Assembly: GCA_963764805.1 (NCBI GenBank) | Contig: CAVXUB010000003.1 | Location: 434,001 to 498,000 of the forward strand | Direction: 5' to 3' | Source of the DNA: CAVXUB01 sp963764805 | Lineage (GTDB): Bacteria; Actinomycetota; Acidimicrobiia; Acidimicrobiales; Bog-793 | Length of the DNA: 64,000 nt | Part shown: piece by piece, positions 1-10,088 of the stretch | How the letters are laid out: every line of letters starts with the position of its first letter | Numbering within the stretch: the first letter of the stretch is position 1 | Made by a program: the position numbers and the translations under genes | The notes under the pieces: generated by a model | Databases searched by the model: none | Seen by the model: only the letters and a program-made list of their open reading frames with translations | What the model was told of the DNA's origin: nothing

Positions 1-2157
1 CTACGTGGGCAGGGTGAGCGGGCCGCTGACGTGATGGCGGCCTGGCGATGGAACCTGCGGCGCGAGCGGCATGTCAAGGTCGAGCGGCGCCGGCTCCGCC
101 AGATCAGGCACGTTCCTGATCGGGCCGTCGCCCGGATGCAGACGAGCTCCGCCCAGCGGTTGCGGCGCTTCCTGCGCAGGGCGCTCGCCGGGCCCGAGCA
201 CGAGCGGGGCCCCCTCCGCGAAGGCACTCGACAGCAGAACGTGGTGATCGTCGGCATCACGATCGTCGTGCTGCTCGTCGGCGTCCGCAACCTTCTTGCT
301 TCGCCGCTGCCCTTGATCGGCTCGCTGGCGCCCCTGCCGAGGTCGACGACCTTGCTCGGGGACTGGTTGGGAGGTTGGTCCGCGCTCGGCCTGCACCACA
401 CGATGCCAGCTCCGCCGGCCTTCGCCGTCCTCGGCGCTCTCGGAGCGCTGCTGATCGGAGCGGTGGGGCTGGCTCAGAAGGTCGTGTTGTTCGGCGCCGT
501 GGTACTCGGAGCGATCGGCGTCTGGCGCCTGGTGAGACCGTTCGGGTCGAGGCGTGCACCGGTCGTGGCGGCAGTGGTCTACCTGGCTCTGCCGTTGGCA
601 TGGAACGACCTGGCGCGCGGTGACCTCAATGCGATGGTCGCCTTCGGCGGCATCCCGTTCGTGCTGGCACGGCTGATGCGGGCGTCCGGCCTCGAGCCCT
701 GGGGCGGGGTTCGCCGGCGCCTCCTGCTCGAGATCATCGGCCTTGGCTGCTGGCTCGCGCTGGTCGCCGCCTTCGCACCATCGGCCGTCCTCGTAGAGCT
801 CGCGGCGGCCCTCGCTCTGGTGGCGGGCACCGCGCTCGCCGGGGGCCTCCGCTCGTGCTGGCGGATCGCCCTCGTCGGGGTCGCCGGCGCCGCGATGGCC
901 TTCGTCGTGTGGCTTCCCTGGTCGCTCGCGTATCTCCAGCACGGCGCCCAATGGAGCGTCCTCACCGGTGCGGCCAGCGATCCGCGGAGGGCGCCCGGGT
1001 TGGCCGGCCTGATGCGTTTCGAGATCGGGCCGATCGGAAAGGGGCTGCTCGGCTGGGCGTTCCTGGCCGCCGCGCTGCTTCCGATCCTGATCGGGCGGCG
1101 GGCGCGTCTTGCCTGGGCTTCAAGGCTGTGGATCGCCCTGTTCGCCGGGTTCGGGCTCGCTTGGGCGGGTGCAGAGGGCTGGCTGGGCGCCGGGGGAGGC
1201 GCCTACGGGGTGTTCCTTGTCCTTCCTGCAGTGGCGATCGCCACCTGCGTGGCGCTCGGCGTGGCTGCCTTCGAGCGCGATCTGCCCGGGTTCCGGTTCG
1301 GCTGGCGCCAGCTCGCCAGCGCCTCCGCCGCCGCCTGCGTCATCGCCGGGCTGATCCCCGTGCTGCTGGCGACAGGAGGCGGTCGCTACTCGTTGCCCAC
1401 CACCGGCTACGACCAGCTGCTCGGCTGGATGAGCCCGCGGACGGCCCCCCCGGTGGCGTTTCGAGTGCTGTGGCTCGGAGATCCGGCGGCACTCCCGCTT
1501 CAGGGCTGGCAGTACGCGCCTGGCTACACCGCCGCGCTCTCGATCGACGGGTTGCCGGATGCCACCGACCTCTGGCCGACGCCCTCGCCTGCCTCGATGG
1601 GGGGCATCGTCGCGGACGTCGATCTCGCCCGCCGCGGCGAGATCAACTCTCTCGGCCACATGCTGTCGAGCTACGGGATCCGCTACATCGTCGTCCCCGA
1701 TGCGATGGCTCCCGACCTGGCCGGGGTGCAGTCCGGAGCCCCGGCACCGCCGCCGCCGGACCTCGTCGGCGGGTTGATCACGCAGGTAGATCTGCGGCAG
1801 CTCCCCGCCGAGGGCGGCGCCTACGTCTTCGCCAACGCGTCCTGGAGCCCCTCCACCTCTCCGACCGGCCGCCTCCCGGCAGCCGGGCCTTCCTCCATCG
1901 GCTCGTTGCCGCCGGCTCTCGGGGCGGCGTTCTCGGTCTTCTGCTGGGCGCTCCTGGCATCGGGCGCGCTGCTTCTGAGACGCCGGCGACGGCGTTCGGC
2001 CGCCGCAGAGCCGTCGGCAGGGGAGCCGACCTTGCGGGACGATGGCTCAGGCAAGCCGGGTGGAGACGGGGCTGCACCTGTCGACCACCGCTACGACGGC
2101 AGGGGATCCGGCAACCGGCTCGACAAGCAAGCCGTCTACGAGGGTGCCGATGCTTGA
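1..2157 (+). CDS. Polytopic membrane protein, 5'-truncated; probable C-terminal part of an envelope glycosyltransferase
   Basis: The frame is already open at base 1 with no stop, so the N-terminus lies outside the window; the first internal ATG is at 31. About a dozen hydrophobic segments run from residue 70 to 450, followed by a roughly 180-residue extracytoplasmic part and a last membrane helix ending in a run of seven basic residues. In Actinobacteria such a membrane block often follows a family 2 glycosyltransferase domain and precedes a DUF5719 protein and the phosphohexomutase/isomerase cluster, as here. No catalytic motif is visible in the part present, so the glycosyltransferase assignment rests on context. 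It overlaps the next gene by 8 bp. It could instead be a stand-alone membrane protein of unknown function. Confidence 0.6.
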   Translation, partial: LRGQGERAADVMAAWRWNLRRERHVKVERRRLRQIRHVPDRAVARMQTSSAQRLRRFLRRALAGPEHERGPLREGTRQQNVVIVGITIVVLLVGVRNLLASPLPLIGSLAPLPRSTTLLGDWLGGWSALGLHHTMPAPPAFAVLGALGALLIGAVGLAQKVVLFGAVVLGAIGVWRLVRPFGSRRAPVVAAVVYLALPLAWNDLARGDLNAMVAFGGIPFVLARLMRASGLEPWGGVRRRLLLEIIGLGCWLALVAAFAPSAVLVELAAALALVAGTALAGGLRSCWRIALVGVAGAAMAFVVWLPWSLAYLQHGAQWSVLTGAASDPRRAPGLAGLMRFEIGPIGKGLLGWAFLAAALLPILIGRRARLAWASRLWIALFAGFGLAWAGAEGWLGAGGGAYGVFLVLPAVAIATCVALGVAAFERDLPGFRFGWRQLASASAAACVIAGLIPVLLATGGGRYSLPTTGYDQLLGWMSPRTAPPVAFRVLWLGDPAALPLQGWQYAPGYTAALSIDGLPDATDLWPTPSPASMGGIVADVDLARRGEINSLGHMLSSYGIRYIVVPDAMAPDLAGVQSGAPAPPPPDLVGGLITQVDLRQLPAEGGAYVFANASWSPSTSPTGRLPAAGPSSIGSLPPALGAAFSVFCWALLASGALLLRRRRRRSAAAEPSAGEPTLRDDGSGKPGGDGAAPVDHRYDGRGSGNRLDKQAVYEGADA

Positions 2158-4127
2158 CGACCCCTGGTCCGACGACAACGAGAGCGGCGGCCCGATATCG
2201 CGGGGCGAGCGCCGGCGGGAGTCGTCCGAGGCGATGGGATCCGGTCCCTCGGCCCGTGAACCCAGGCGCTGGATCGCGTTCGGCCTCGTGGTGGCTGTGC
2301 TCGCGGCGGCGGGCGTAGCGGCGACCAACCTGCACGGACGGAGCCCTGCCGCCCCGGCCGGTGCGGTCGTAGCCGAGGACGGCATGCCGGTGGTGGCGCC
2401 GCAGTCGGCCCTCTCCTCCTCGTGGTTCTGCCCGGGCCCTCTTCCCCTCGGCGCCAGCGGTGATCGATCGTCCGTGGCCCTCTCCAACGAGAGCCCGGTC
2501 TCGGTGACCGGGCAGATGGTCCTCTCCTCCAGCGCCGGCACTACCTCGACGGTGGCGATCACGGTCCCCGCCGAGTCGAAGCTCGACCTCCCCTTGCCGT
2601 CCACTGGCGCGAACATCATGGGGCTCTGCCTCCGTCGACCTTTCCGGCGGCGGCGTGGCGGCCGAGGAGGTTGTCCTCACAGCCGCCGGATCGACCTCGG
2701 CACCCTGCACTGCATCCACGTCGCCGAGCTGGTACTTCCCGATGGGGACTACCGGCGGGACGGCCGATCTGCGCCTCGGCCTCTACAACCCCTCGGCCAC
2801 GCCCGCCGTCGCAGACCTCTCCTTCGACACCGGCCAGCCCGTGATCGAGGTCGGGCCGGGTTCGTCGGATGCCCCTGCGTCGGGCGGCCCGAGTTCGTCG
2901 GGGGCTGGGAGCACTTCCATGCCGGCCCCCGTGGCTCCGCTGTCTCCTTCGGCGCTGCAGGGGCTCGCCGTGGCTCCCGGGCAGCTGGTGGTGGTTGACA
3001 TCTCCCAGCAAGTGCAGCTCCGAGACCTTCTCGCAACGAGCGTTCAGGTGTCGGGCGGTCGCATCGTGGCCGGCGAGTGGCAGTCGATGAGTGGTTTCGT
3101 GCCGCCTCCTGCCGGGAAGGGTGCCGGCGGCGGAGCGACCAGCGGCGGCGGAACAACCAGCACATCGACCTCGACGACCACGCCGGCCGGCTCGAAGACC
3201 ACGTCGACGGCGTCGAAGGCGAAGGCGTCGAAGACCCGCACCAGCAGGAGCAGCACGACGACCACCAGCACGACGACCACCAGCACGACTATCAGCACGA
3301 CCACGAGCACAACTACTCCGGCTGCCTCGCCGGCCGGATCCGGATCGCCTGACGTCATCAGCAAGGACGTCGCCGATGGCGTGCTGATCCAGGGAGCGGG
3401 ACGGACCTTCGGTCAGTGGTGGCTGCCCGACGCCCTGTCGCCGACGGGGGGCGCGGAGGGCTTGTGGCTCGACGACCCGACCTCCGTGTCGGCACGCGTG
3501 ACGATCACGGTCTCCGGCGCGGGTGGGTCGGCGGTGACCGAAGTCGAGCTCCCTGGTGGGGGAGTCACCACAGTGGTGCCACAGATGCCTGCCGTCCCGC
3601 CGAGCAAGGGCGGTTCCAGTGGTGCCCCGTCGAAGAGTCCAGCCGCACCGCCGGCCGCGGACGGTGTCGAGGTGGCAAGCTCCGGCGCCGTCGGCATCGT
3701 CGTGGGCAGGGGGAGCGCCTCGACGGTCTCGGTCACGACGAAGACCGGCAGCAAGACGACGGTGAAGGTGCAGACGGTGGTGTCACCGGAGGGCTCGCTG
3801 GGTCTGGCGACAGCCTCCAGGTCCTTCATGCTCCCGGCCACCGGTTGGATCCCCGAAGAGGGCGACGTCGTGGTCGTAGACGACGTCGGCACTCGGCCCG
3901 CCGATGTGACCATCGAAGCCCTGCTCGGTACCGCGGTTCCCCTGTCCACTTTCACGTTGCAGCCTGGCTCGTCCCAGGTCTTCGTGCTGTCGGGCATCGC
4001 CACGGTCGCTCTCGGAGCGGTTCCGGGCACGCCTCTGGCGATCTTCTCGAGCCAACCTGTGGTGGCAGAGCAGGACTTCAGCCGCGGCAGCTCGGGGGAG
4101 ATGCTCCTCGGCATACCGGCTGGCTGA
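2150..4127 (+). pseudogene. DUF5719-like secreted/anchored protein, frameshifted (probable indel)
   Basis: ATG 2150 overlaps the preceding stop (ATGCTTGA). The N-terminus is hydrophilic, then one membrane segment (residues about 44-64) anchors a Ser/Thr/Gly-rich extracytoplasmic protein with a long Thr/Ser linker encoded near 3150-3330. Coding runs in one frame to about 2620 and continues in the next frame from about 2628. Removing one G from the GGGG run at 2620-2623 restores a continuous reading (MGSASVDLSGGG across the join) of about 658 residues. The position after an envelope membrane protein matches actinobacterial DUF5719 genes; function is unknown, probably envelope-associated. Either a sequencing indel or a recent mutation; the downstream half shows no decay, which favours an indel. 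Confidence 0.6.
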
Positions 4128-4161
4128 GGAGACCGTTCGGGACTGTCGCGGCGGCGTGATC

Positions 4162-4216
4162 GGCGCCAGCAGCTCGCCGGCAAGGCGCCAGCAGCTCGCC
4201 GGCAACTCGCCGGCAA
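4162..4216. repeat. 22-bp tandem repeat between convergent genes
   Basis: Two perfect copies of a 22-nt unit starting GGCGCCAGCAGCTC lie at 4162-4183 and 4184-4205, followed by an 11-nt partial copy to 4216. The repeat fills the gap between the DUF5719-like gene and ftsH, which converge here. No T-rich terminator is visible. Confidence 0.85.
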
Positions 4217-4220
4217 CTCG

Positions 4221-6323
4221 CTACGAGCGGGGCGGGGGTGGTGGCACGCCCGGCAGGCCGGGCGGAGTGATGATCGCCGGCCGGGCCGGGGGCTGGGCGA
4301 AGGTACCGGCGGAGGACGATCCGGTGGAGGCGCCGAGGTTCGGTGCTCCGGGTACCGCAGGACCGCCCGGTGCTCCACCACCGCCCGAGATGGCTCCTGC
4401 GCCGACGGGTTCGCCGGACAGCGATCCCACGTCGTCCAGGTCGCCGTGGACAGGTCGCCCGTAGGCGCCGTCGACCAGCTGCTTTATCTCGGCGCCGTCG
4501 ACGGTCTCCCGCTCCAGCAGCGCCTGCGCCACGGACTCCAAGCCCTTGCGGTGCTCGCGCAGCAGGTCGGTCGCACGCGCCTCCTGCTCGCGCAGGATAC
4601 GCGCCACCTCCTCGTCGACGACGCGGCTGGTGTCCTCGGAGTAGTCCCGCGAGTGCATCAGGTCCTCGCCCAGGAACACCATGCCCTGCGCTCCCCAGGC
4701 CATCGGGCCGACACGATCGGACATCCCCCACTCGCGCACCATCTTGCGGGCAAGCTCGGTGTTCCGCTGCAGGTCGTCACTGGCGCCGGTCGACAGATCC
4801 CCGTACACGAGAAGCTCGGCCACCCGGCCACCCATGCGGACTGCGAGCGAGTCCTCGATGTACTCGCGGGGGTAGATGTGCCGCTCCTCCATAGGGAGCT
4901 GCTGGGTGACGCCGAGAGCCATGCCCGTCGGGATGATCGTGACCTTCAGCAACGGATCGGCGAAGGGCAGCACATATGCCAGGACGGCGTGGCCACCTTC
5001 GTGAAAGGCGACTCGCGACTTCTCGGAAGGCGATAGGACGAGGCTGTCACGTTGCTGACCCATCAGCACCCGGTCGCGGGCGGCGTCGAAGTCACGCATC
5101 TCGACCATCGGGCTTCCCCTGCGCACCGCATGCAGGGCGGCCTCGTTGACGAGGTTGGCGAGGTCGGCACCGCTCATGCCCGGCGTGCCGCGGGCAACGA
5201 TCGAGAGGTCGAGATCGGGGGCCACGCGCTTGTCGCGGCAGTGAACCTGCAGGATCGGCAGGCGCTCGGCGAGATCCGGCAGTGGCACGACGATCTGCCG
5301 GTCGAAACGCCCCGGCCGCAGCAGCGCCGGGTCGAGGATGTCGGGGCGGTTGGTGGCCGCCATGATCACGACGCCTTCTGCCGGATCGAAACCGTCCATC
5401 TCCGACAGCATCTGGTTCAACGTCTGCTCACGCTCGTCGTGGCCGCCGCCGAGCCCGGCGCCACGCTTGCGCCCGATGGAGTCGATCTCGTCGACGAAGA
5501 CGATGGCAGGTGCCTGCTTGCGGGCTGTCTGGAACAGGTCGCGGACCCGGCTGGCACCGACGCCGACGAACATCTCCATGAAGTCGGACCCACTCACGGA
5601 CATGAAAGGCACACCGGCCTCGCCGGCGACGGCACGAGCGAGCAGGGTCTTGCCCGTGCCCGGGGGACCGACGAGCAGTACACCCTTCGGAATACGTGCG
5701 CCGATCTCCCGGAAGCGCCCGGGTGACTTCAAGAAGTCGACGACCTCGCTGATCTCCTGCTTGACACCGGCGTAGCCGGCGACGTCGGCGAAGGTCGTGC
5801 GTGGCCGCTCCGTGGTGTAGAGCTTGGCCCGCGACCGGCCGATCGACATGATCCCCGACATCTGGCCCTGCGCCCGCCGGTTCATCCACACCAGGAAGCC
5901 GATGATCAAGACCATCGGGAGGACGAACTCGAACAGCAGGGGGAGGATCGACGAGGAGGGCGTGACGAACGTCGCCTGTGTGTCGCCCTTCAGAGCGCTG
6001 AGCTCCGAGTCGGGGAGCTGCAGCGGCCCTGTCGTGCTGTACGAGTCGCCGTTGGTGAGGGTGCCCGTGATCGTGCCGGTGTTGTTGTCGACCTCCGCGT
6101 TCTTCACCTGGTGATGCGTCACGTCGGTCATGAACTGGCTGAACGAGAGTGTCTTCTGCGGCGAGTGCGAGAGCAGGCTGCCGCCGGAGAGCAGGAGCAC
6201 GATCACGACGATGACGGCGATCGGGACGATCCAGCGCCAGCTCTGCTCAACGGGTCCCGGGGGTCCGCCGGCGCGACCGGGTCCCATCCCACCCGGACGC
6301 ATGTCGTCGGGTTGCCTACTCAT
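4221..6323 (-). CDS. ftsH: ATP-dependent zinc metalloprotease FtsH
   Basis: This 700-residue protein is a membrane-anchored AAA+ protease that degrades misfolded membrane and regulatory proteins. It has a Gly/Pro-rich cytoplasmic N-terminus, a first membrane helix (about 30-48), an extracytoplasmic domain, and a second helix (about 130-148). The AAA domain shows Walker A GPPGTGKT, Walker B IVFVDEID and the second region of homology (ATNRPDILDPALLRPGRFD). The zinc site is HEGGH with the downstream acidic ligand in ASDDLQR. The C-terminus has a long Gly/Pro-rich tail ending in PPPPPRS. Start ATG 6323 gives the expected family architecture. It is transcribed divergently from the CPBP protease gene. 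Confidence 0.97.
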   Translation of the reverse strand: MSRQPDDMRPGGMGPGRAGGPPGPVEQSWRWIVPIAVIVVIVLLLSGGSLLSHSPQKTLSFSQFMTDVTHHQVKNAEVDNNTGTITGTLTNGDSYSTTGPLQLPDSELSALKGDTQATFVTPSSSILPLLFEFVLPMVLIIGFLVWMNRRAQGQMSGIMSIGRSRAKLYTTERPRTTFADVAGYAGVKQEISEVVDFLKSPGRFREIGARIPKGVLLVGPPGTGKTLLARAVAGEAGVPFMSVSGSDFMEMFVGVGASRVRDLFQTARKQAPAIVFVDEIDSIGRKRGAGLGGGHDEREQTLNQMLSEMDGFDPAEGVVIMAATNRPDILDPALLRPGRFDRQIVVPLPDLAERLPILQVHCRDKRVAPDLDLSIVARGTPGMSGADLANLVNEAALHAVRRGSPMVEMRDFDAARDRVLMGQQRDSLVLSPSEKSRVAFHEGGHAVLAYVLPFADPLLKVTIIPTGMALGVTQQLPMEERHIYPREYIEDSLAVRMGGRVAELLVYGDLSTGASDDLQRNTELARKMVREWGMSDRVGPMAWGAQGMVFLGEDLMHSRDYSEDTSRVVDEEVARILREQEARATDLLREHRKGLESVAQALLERETVDGAEIKQLVDGAYGRPVHGDLDDVGSLSGEPVGAGAISGGGGAPGGPAVPGAPNLGASTGSSSAGTFAQPPARPAIITPPGLPGVPPPPPRS

Positions 6324-6443
6324 ATTGCAGCCATGTTATGCCAGGGCAGCCGATATCCGGTTCCGCCTGATCAGGCGGCACGGTTTCACATCCCGTGCAC
6401 AGACGAATTGACCCGGCACCTGGGTCGCCAGGAGCATGGCGCG

Positions 6444-7304
6444 GTGCCAAAGCGCGGGGATCCCGGCAACGCCTTCGGGCTCGGCGAGGCAGTCGTCGGC
6501 CTGATCGGGGGCTTCGCTCTCGACATCGTGGCCGTGACGATCTATGTGAGTGTCGCCCACCTCCCGGTCTCCGGAAAGGGCAGCACGTCGATGCCGCTCG
6601 GCGAGACGATCACCTCGCTGCTGGCTCTGTGGACCGGCTTCATAGGCGGCGTCCTCGCCGCATCCCGGGCGAACGTGACCGGGTGGAGGATGGTCGCGCG
6701 CTCGGATGCCCCCCCGGCCGATGGCCCGGTCGATGGGCCGGCCGACGGCTCGGCCGACCGCCTGGCGGACAACCCTCCTCGCCGTCACTCGGCGGGCAGC
6801 CTGGCGGCCGACTTCGGGCTGCGCATCAAGCCGTGGCCCGACATCCCACTCGGGGTCGTGATCGGTGTTGCCTCGCAGTACCTGCTGGTTCCTTTACTGG
6901 AGCTGCCGCTCGTCCCCTTCGTGTCCCACCTGAACCAGAAGCTCGGCCAACCCGCGCAGCAGCTCACGAGTGGCGTCGGCGGCCTCGAGCTTGCGGTGTT
7001 GGGGGTGTTCATCTGCCTCGGCAGCCCGTTCGTCGAAGAGCTCTTCTTCAGGGGGCTGCTGCTGCGGGCGCTGCTCGGCCGTCTCGGTGGCATGGGCAGC
7101 GTGGCGCGGCCGACGCTGGCGATCCTCGTGACGGCGGTGATCTTCGCCCTCGTGCACTTCGAGAAGCTTCAGTTCCTGGGCCTCGCCGGGTTCGGAGCCG
7201 TCCTCTGCGTCCTGGCTTGGAAGACAGGAAGGTTGGGTCCGGGAATCGTCGCCCATGCCTCCTTCAACGCGGTCACAGTGCTGGCGATCGCCCTCTCCCG
7301 TTGA
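6444..7304 (+). CDS. CPBP-family intramembrane metalloprotease (CAAX protease/bacteriocin-processing family)
   Basis: A polytopic protein of about 286 residues. The Abi/CPBP motifs are present: FVEELFFRG (EExxxR), a conserved His in FALVHFEK, and HASFN (HxxxN) near the C-terminus, all within predicted membrane helices. I chose GTG 6444 because a GGAG lies 9 nt upstream; longer readings run into the ftsH promoter region. Residues about 88-115 are a hydrophilic Ala/Asp/Pro-rich loop built of short imperfect repeats. Bacterial substrates of this family are mostly unknown. It may share regulation with the divergent ftsH, as both act in membrane proteolysis (inference). Confidence 0.85.
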   Translation: MPKRGDPGNAFGLGEAVVGLIGGFALDIVAVTIYVSVAHLPVSGKGSTSMPLGETITSLLALWTGFIGGVLAASRANVTGWRMVARSDAPPADGPVDGPADGSADRLADNPPRRHSAGSLAADFGLRIKPWPDIPLGVVIGVASQYLLVPLLELPLVPFVSHLNQKLGQPAQQLTSGVGGLELAVLGVFICLGSPFVEELFFRGLLLRALLGRLGGMGSVARPTLAILVTAVIFALVHFEKLQFLGLAGFGAVLCVLAWKTGRLGPGIVAHASFNAVTVLAIALSR

Positions 7305-7322
7305 AAGTAGGCTCGGCGCGCC

Positions 7323-8720
7323 ATGACGACAGCCCGCTCCCTCGCTCCCATCTTCAAGGCCTATGACGTCAGGGGCACGGTTCCCGAACAGCTGGACAGC
7401 GAAGTGGTGGCGGCGATCGGTAATGGTTTCGCTCGTTACGTGCTGTCCGAGGGCGGTCGTGCGATCGTCGTCGGCCGGGACATGCGCGAGACGGGCGTCG
7501 AGCTCGCAGAAGCCTTCATCGCCGGGGCTGCGGCGGCCGGCGCAGAGATGAGCGATCTCGGCCTCTGCTCCACGGATCTCGTCTACTTCGCCTCCGGCAG
7601 CCTCGACTCGGCGGCAGCGATGCTCACCGCTTCGCACAATCCTGCGCAGTACAACGGAGTGAAGCTGTGCTTGGCGGGCGCCAGGCCGGTCGGGGAGGAG
7701 TCGGGTCTCGTCGAGATCCGCCACATGGCGGAGGAGGCCCTCAAGTCAGGCGTGCCGACGCCGAGGGGCGCCGCGGCCCGTCGTCTCGATCTGCTCGACG
7801 ACTTCGCCGCCCACGTGAGGTCCTTCATCGACCGCTCCCATCTGCGCCCTCTCAAGATCGTCGCCGACACCGCCAATGGGATGGGTGGACTGGTCGCCCC
7901 GCGTGTCTTCGAGGGCTTGCCGTTCGAGGTGGAGATCCTCTACGGCGAGCTCGACGGGACGTTCCCCAACCACCCTGCGGATCCCATCCAACCGGCCAAC
8001 CAGCAGGCGCTCAAGTCGCGGGTGCTGGAGACCGGCGCCGACGTGGGTCTTGCCTTCGACGGTGACGCCGATCGCGTCTTCCTGGTCGACGAGACGGCGG
8101 AGGGTCTCTCGGGTTCGCTGACGACTGCGATCGTGGCCAAGTCGATGCTCGCCAAGAACCCCGGCGCCACCGTCCTCTACAACCTGATCTGCTCGAAGGC
8201 GGTGCCGGAGGTGATCGAGGAGAACGGCGGCCGTCCCGTACGAACGCGGGTCGGCCATTCGTTCATCAAGGCCGTGATGGCGGAGACTGGGGCCGTGTTC
8301 GGCGGCGAGCACTCGGGCCACTACTACTTCCGTGACAACTACAGGGCCGATTCCGGCATCATCGCTGCACTCGTCGTGCTGGAGCTGCTCTGCGAGGCGG
8401 ACGTCTCGCTCTCCGAGCTGCGCAAGCCGTTCGAGCGCTACGCCGACTCTGGGGAGATCAACACCGAGGTGATCGACCCTGCCGCAGTGATAGACGCTGT
8501 CGGGCGGCGCTACGAGGAGGCGGGGGCCAAGGTCGACCGGCTGGACGGGCTGACGGCCGACTTCGGCGACTGGTGGTTCAACCTGCGACCCTCGAACACC
8601 GAGCCGCTCTTGCGCCTGAACCTGGAAGCCGCGGACGGCCCCAGTTGCAAGGAGCACGTGGAAGAGGTGCTGGAACAGGTGAAGCAGCTCGCCCTGCTGC
8701 GTACGGAAAGGGAAGCCTGA
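7323..8720 (+). CDS. manB: Phosphomannomutase/phosphoglucomutase
   Basis: This 465-residue alpha-D-phosphohexomutase interconverts hexose 1- and 6-phosphates for envelope glycan precursors. The four family sites appear in order: phosphoserine loop TASHNP (about residue 100), Mg-binding DGDADR (about 242), sugar-specificity loop GEHSGHYYF (about 322) and the phosphate-binding loop RPSNTEP near the C-terminus. ATG 7323 starts just after the CPBP gene. The next gene begins 1 nt after its stop, so the cluster mutase / Trm112-like / isomerase is probably one operon. Motifs do not settle whether mannose or glucose is preferred. Confidence 0.93.
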   Translation: MTTARSLAPIFKAYDVRGTVPEQLDSEVVAAIGNGFARYVLSEGGRAIVVGRDMRETGVELAEAFIAGAAAAGAEMSDLGLCSTDLVYFASGSLDSAAAMLTASHNPAQYNGVKLCLAGARPVGEESGLVEIRHMAEEALKSGVPTPRGAAARRLDLLDDFAAHVRSFIDRSHLRPLKIVADTANGMGGLVAPRVFEGLPFEVEILYGELDGTFPNHPADPIQPANQQALKSRVLETGADVGLAFDGDADRVFLVDETAEGLSGSLTTAIVAKSMLAKNPGATVLYNLICSKAVPEVIEENGGRPVRTRVGHSFIKAVMAETGAVFGGEHSGHYYFRDNYRADSGIIAALVVLELLCEADVSLSELRKPFERYADSGEINTEVIDPAAVIDAVGRRYEEAGAKVDRLDGLTADFGDWWFNLRPSNTEPLLRLNLEAADGPSCKEHVEEVLEQVKQLALLRTEREA

Positions 8721-8721
8721 C

Positions 8722-9012
8722 ATGCCGCTGGACCCGTTGCTGCTGGAGATCCTCGCCTGCCCCGAGGACAAGGGACCACTCCTCTACTTCGAGGACGAGG
8801 ACACCCTCTACAACCCTCGGCTGCATCGCCGCTACCGCATCACGGATGGGATCCCCGTGCTGCTGGTCGACGAGGCGGAGACCGTCTCCGAGGACGAGCA
8901 CGAGCGCCTGGTCGCCAGGGCCAAGGACCAAGGGATCGCTCCGACCTTCGACCCGGCGGTGCCGCCCGGATCGGCAAGGGATCGGGAAGGCGCCGAAGAA
9001 AGCGGTGCCTAG
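8722..9012 (+). CDS. Trm112 family protein
   Basis: A 96-residue protein of the UPF0434/Trm112 family, which in eukaryotes and archaea activates methyltransferases and in bacteria has no settled role. The N-terminal signature LLEILACPEDKGPL and the central YRITDGIPVLL match the family; only one of the usual zinc-binding cysteines remains. The tail after residue 60 is acidic and Lys/Ala-rich. ATG 8722 lies 1 nt after the mutase stop, with AAGGGAAG as ribosome binding site, and its end overlaps the next start. Presence between a mutase and an isomerase is a known actinobacterial arrangement. Confidence 0.88.
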   Translation: MPLDPLLLEILACPEDKGPLLYFEDEDTLYNPRLHRRYRITDGIPVLLVDEAETVSEDEHERLVARAKDQGIAPTFDPAVPPGSARDREGAEESGA

Positions 9013-10078
9013 TCTGCGTGAGCAGCCTCCCGTGGCGGCGGGTGTACTGGACACGGATCACATGTTCGCAGCGACAGCGAGCCTTCCCGAGCAGTTGCGG
9101 GAGGCGGCGGAGGCAGCGCGCCAGGGCAGCGCCGGGCGGCTGCCGAGGCTGGAGGACGTGGCCGCCGTCGCAGTGCTGGGAATGGGAGGCAGCGGTGTAG
9201 CGGGCGCAGTGCTGGAGGCGTTCGCTCTCGATCGGTTGCCCGTGCCGATCAATCTCGTGAACGACTACCGGATCCCACGCTGGATCGGTCCGGGCACGCT
9301 CTGCTTCGCCGTCTCGTGCTCGGGCGACACCGAGGAGACGCTCGAGGCCGCTCGGCTGGCAGTAGAGCGAGGGGCCACTCTCGTCACGGTCTCGATCGCC
9401 GGCGCGCTGCAGGCGCTCGCCGAAGAGACCGGCTCGGTCCACTACCCGGTCCCCGCCGACATCGGCTGGCCCCGAGCCGCCATCGGTGCCATCTCGGCAC
9501 CACTGCTCATCGCCTGCGAGGAGATCGGCTTGCTGCCGGGCGCCACGGAGGCGATCGAGGCCGCCGTGGCCCAGATCTCGCGCCGGCGCGACGAGCTCGT
9601 CGAGCGGGACGGCGGCTCGGCGGCCGCCATCGCCCGGCGCATCGGATCGACGATCCCGCTCGTCTACGGGGCCGCTCCCAGCGGTGCGGTGGCGGCGCGC
9701 CGCTGGAAGACGCAGATCAACGAGAACTGCAAGGCACCCGCCTTCTTCGCGGTGCACCCGGAGCTCTGTCACAACGAGGTCTGCGGGTGGGGGGTCAACG
9801 GGGACGTCACGCGCCAGGTGGTGACGATCGTCGACCTGCGGAGCGACTTCGACCATGCCCGGGTGGCGCGGCGTTTCGAGCTCGTGGACGAAGCCGTGCG
9901 GGAGGCCGTTGCGGGCATCGTCGTCGTGCAGGCCCGTGGTGAAGGGTTGTTGGCACAGCTGATGGACCTCGTACTGATCGGCGATTTCGTGTCCCTCCAC
10001 ATGGCCGCCGCGCTGGGGGTCGATCCTGGTCCGGTCCCGATCCTCATGGAGCTGAAGGAGAAGCTGGCCTCCGAGTGA
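9005..10078 (+). CDS. SIS-domain phosphoglucose/phosphomannose isomerase-like protein
   Basis: About 357 residues. The N-terminal SIS sugar-phosphate-binding domain has the GMGGSGVAG loop and the SCSGDTEET motif. The C-terminal half matches the bacterial bifunctional phosphoglucose/phosphomannose isomerase domain, with KTQINENCKAPAFF and HNEVCGW around the expected catalytic Glu/His region. Family members convert fructose 6-phosphate to glucose or mannose 6-phosphate, which fits the adjacent phosphohexomutase. Start is uncertain: GTG 9005 overlaps the Trm112 stop by 8 bp, GTG 9032 is an alternative. It is followed after 10 bp by the AHCY-like gene. Confidence 0.85.
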   Translation: MPSLREQPPVAAGVLDTDHMFAATASLPEQLREAAEAARQGSAGRLPRLEDVAAVAVLGMGGSGVAGAVLEAFALDRLPVPINLVNDYRIPRWIGPGTLCFAVSCSGDTEETLEAARLAVERGATLVTVSIAGALQALAEETGSVHYPVPADIGWPRAAIGAISAPLLIACEEIGLLPGATEAIEAAVAQISRRRDELVERDGGSAAAIARRIGSTIPLVYGAAPSGAVAARRWKTQINENCKAPAFFAVHPELCHNEVCGWGVNGDVTRQVVTIVDLRSDFDHARVARRFELVDEAVREAVAGIVVVQARGEGLLAQLMDLVLIGDFVSLHMAAALGVDPGPVPILMELKEKLASE

Positions 10079-10088
10079 GCGGCGCCCT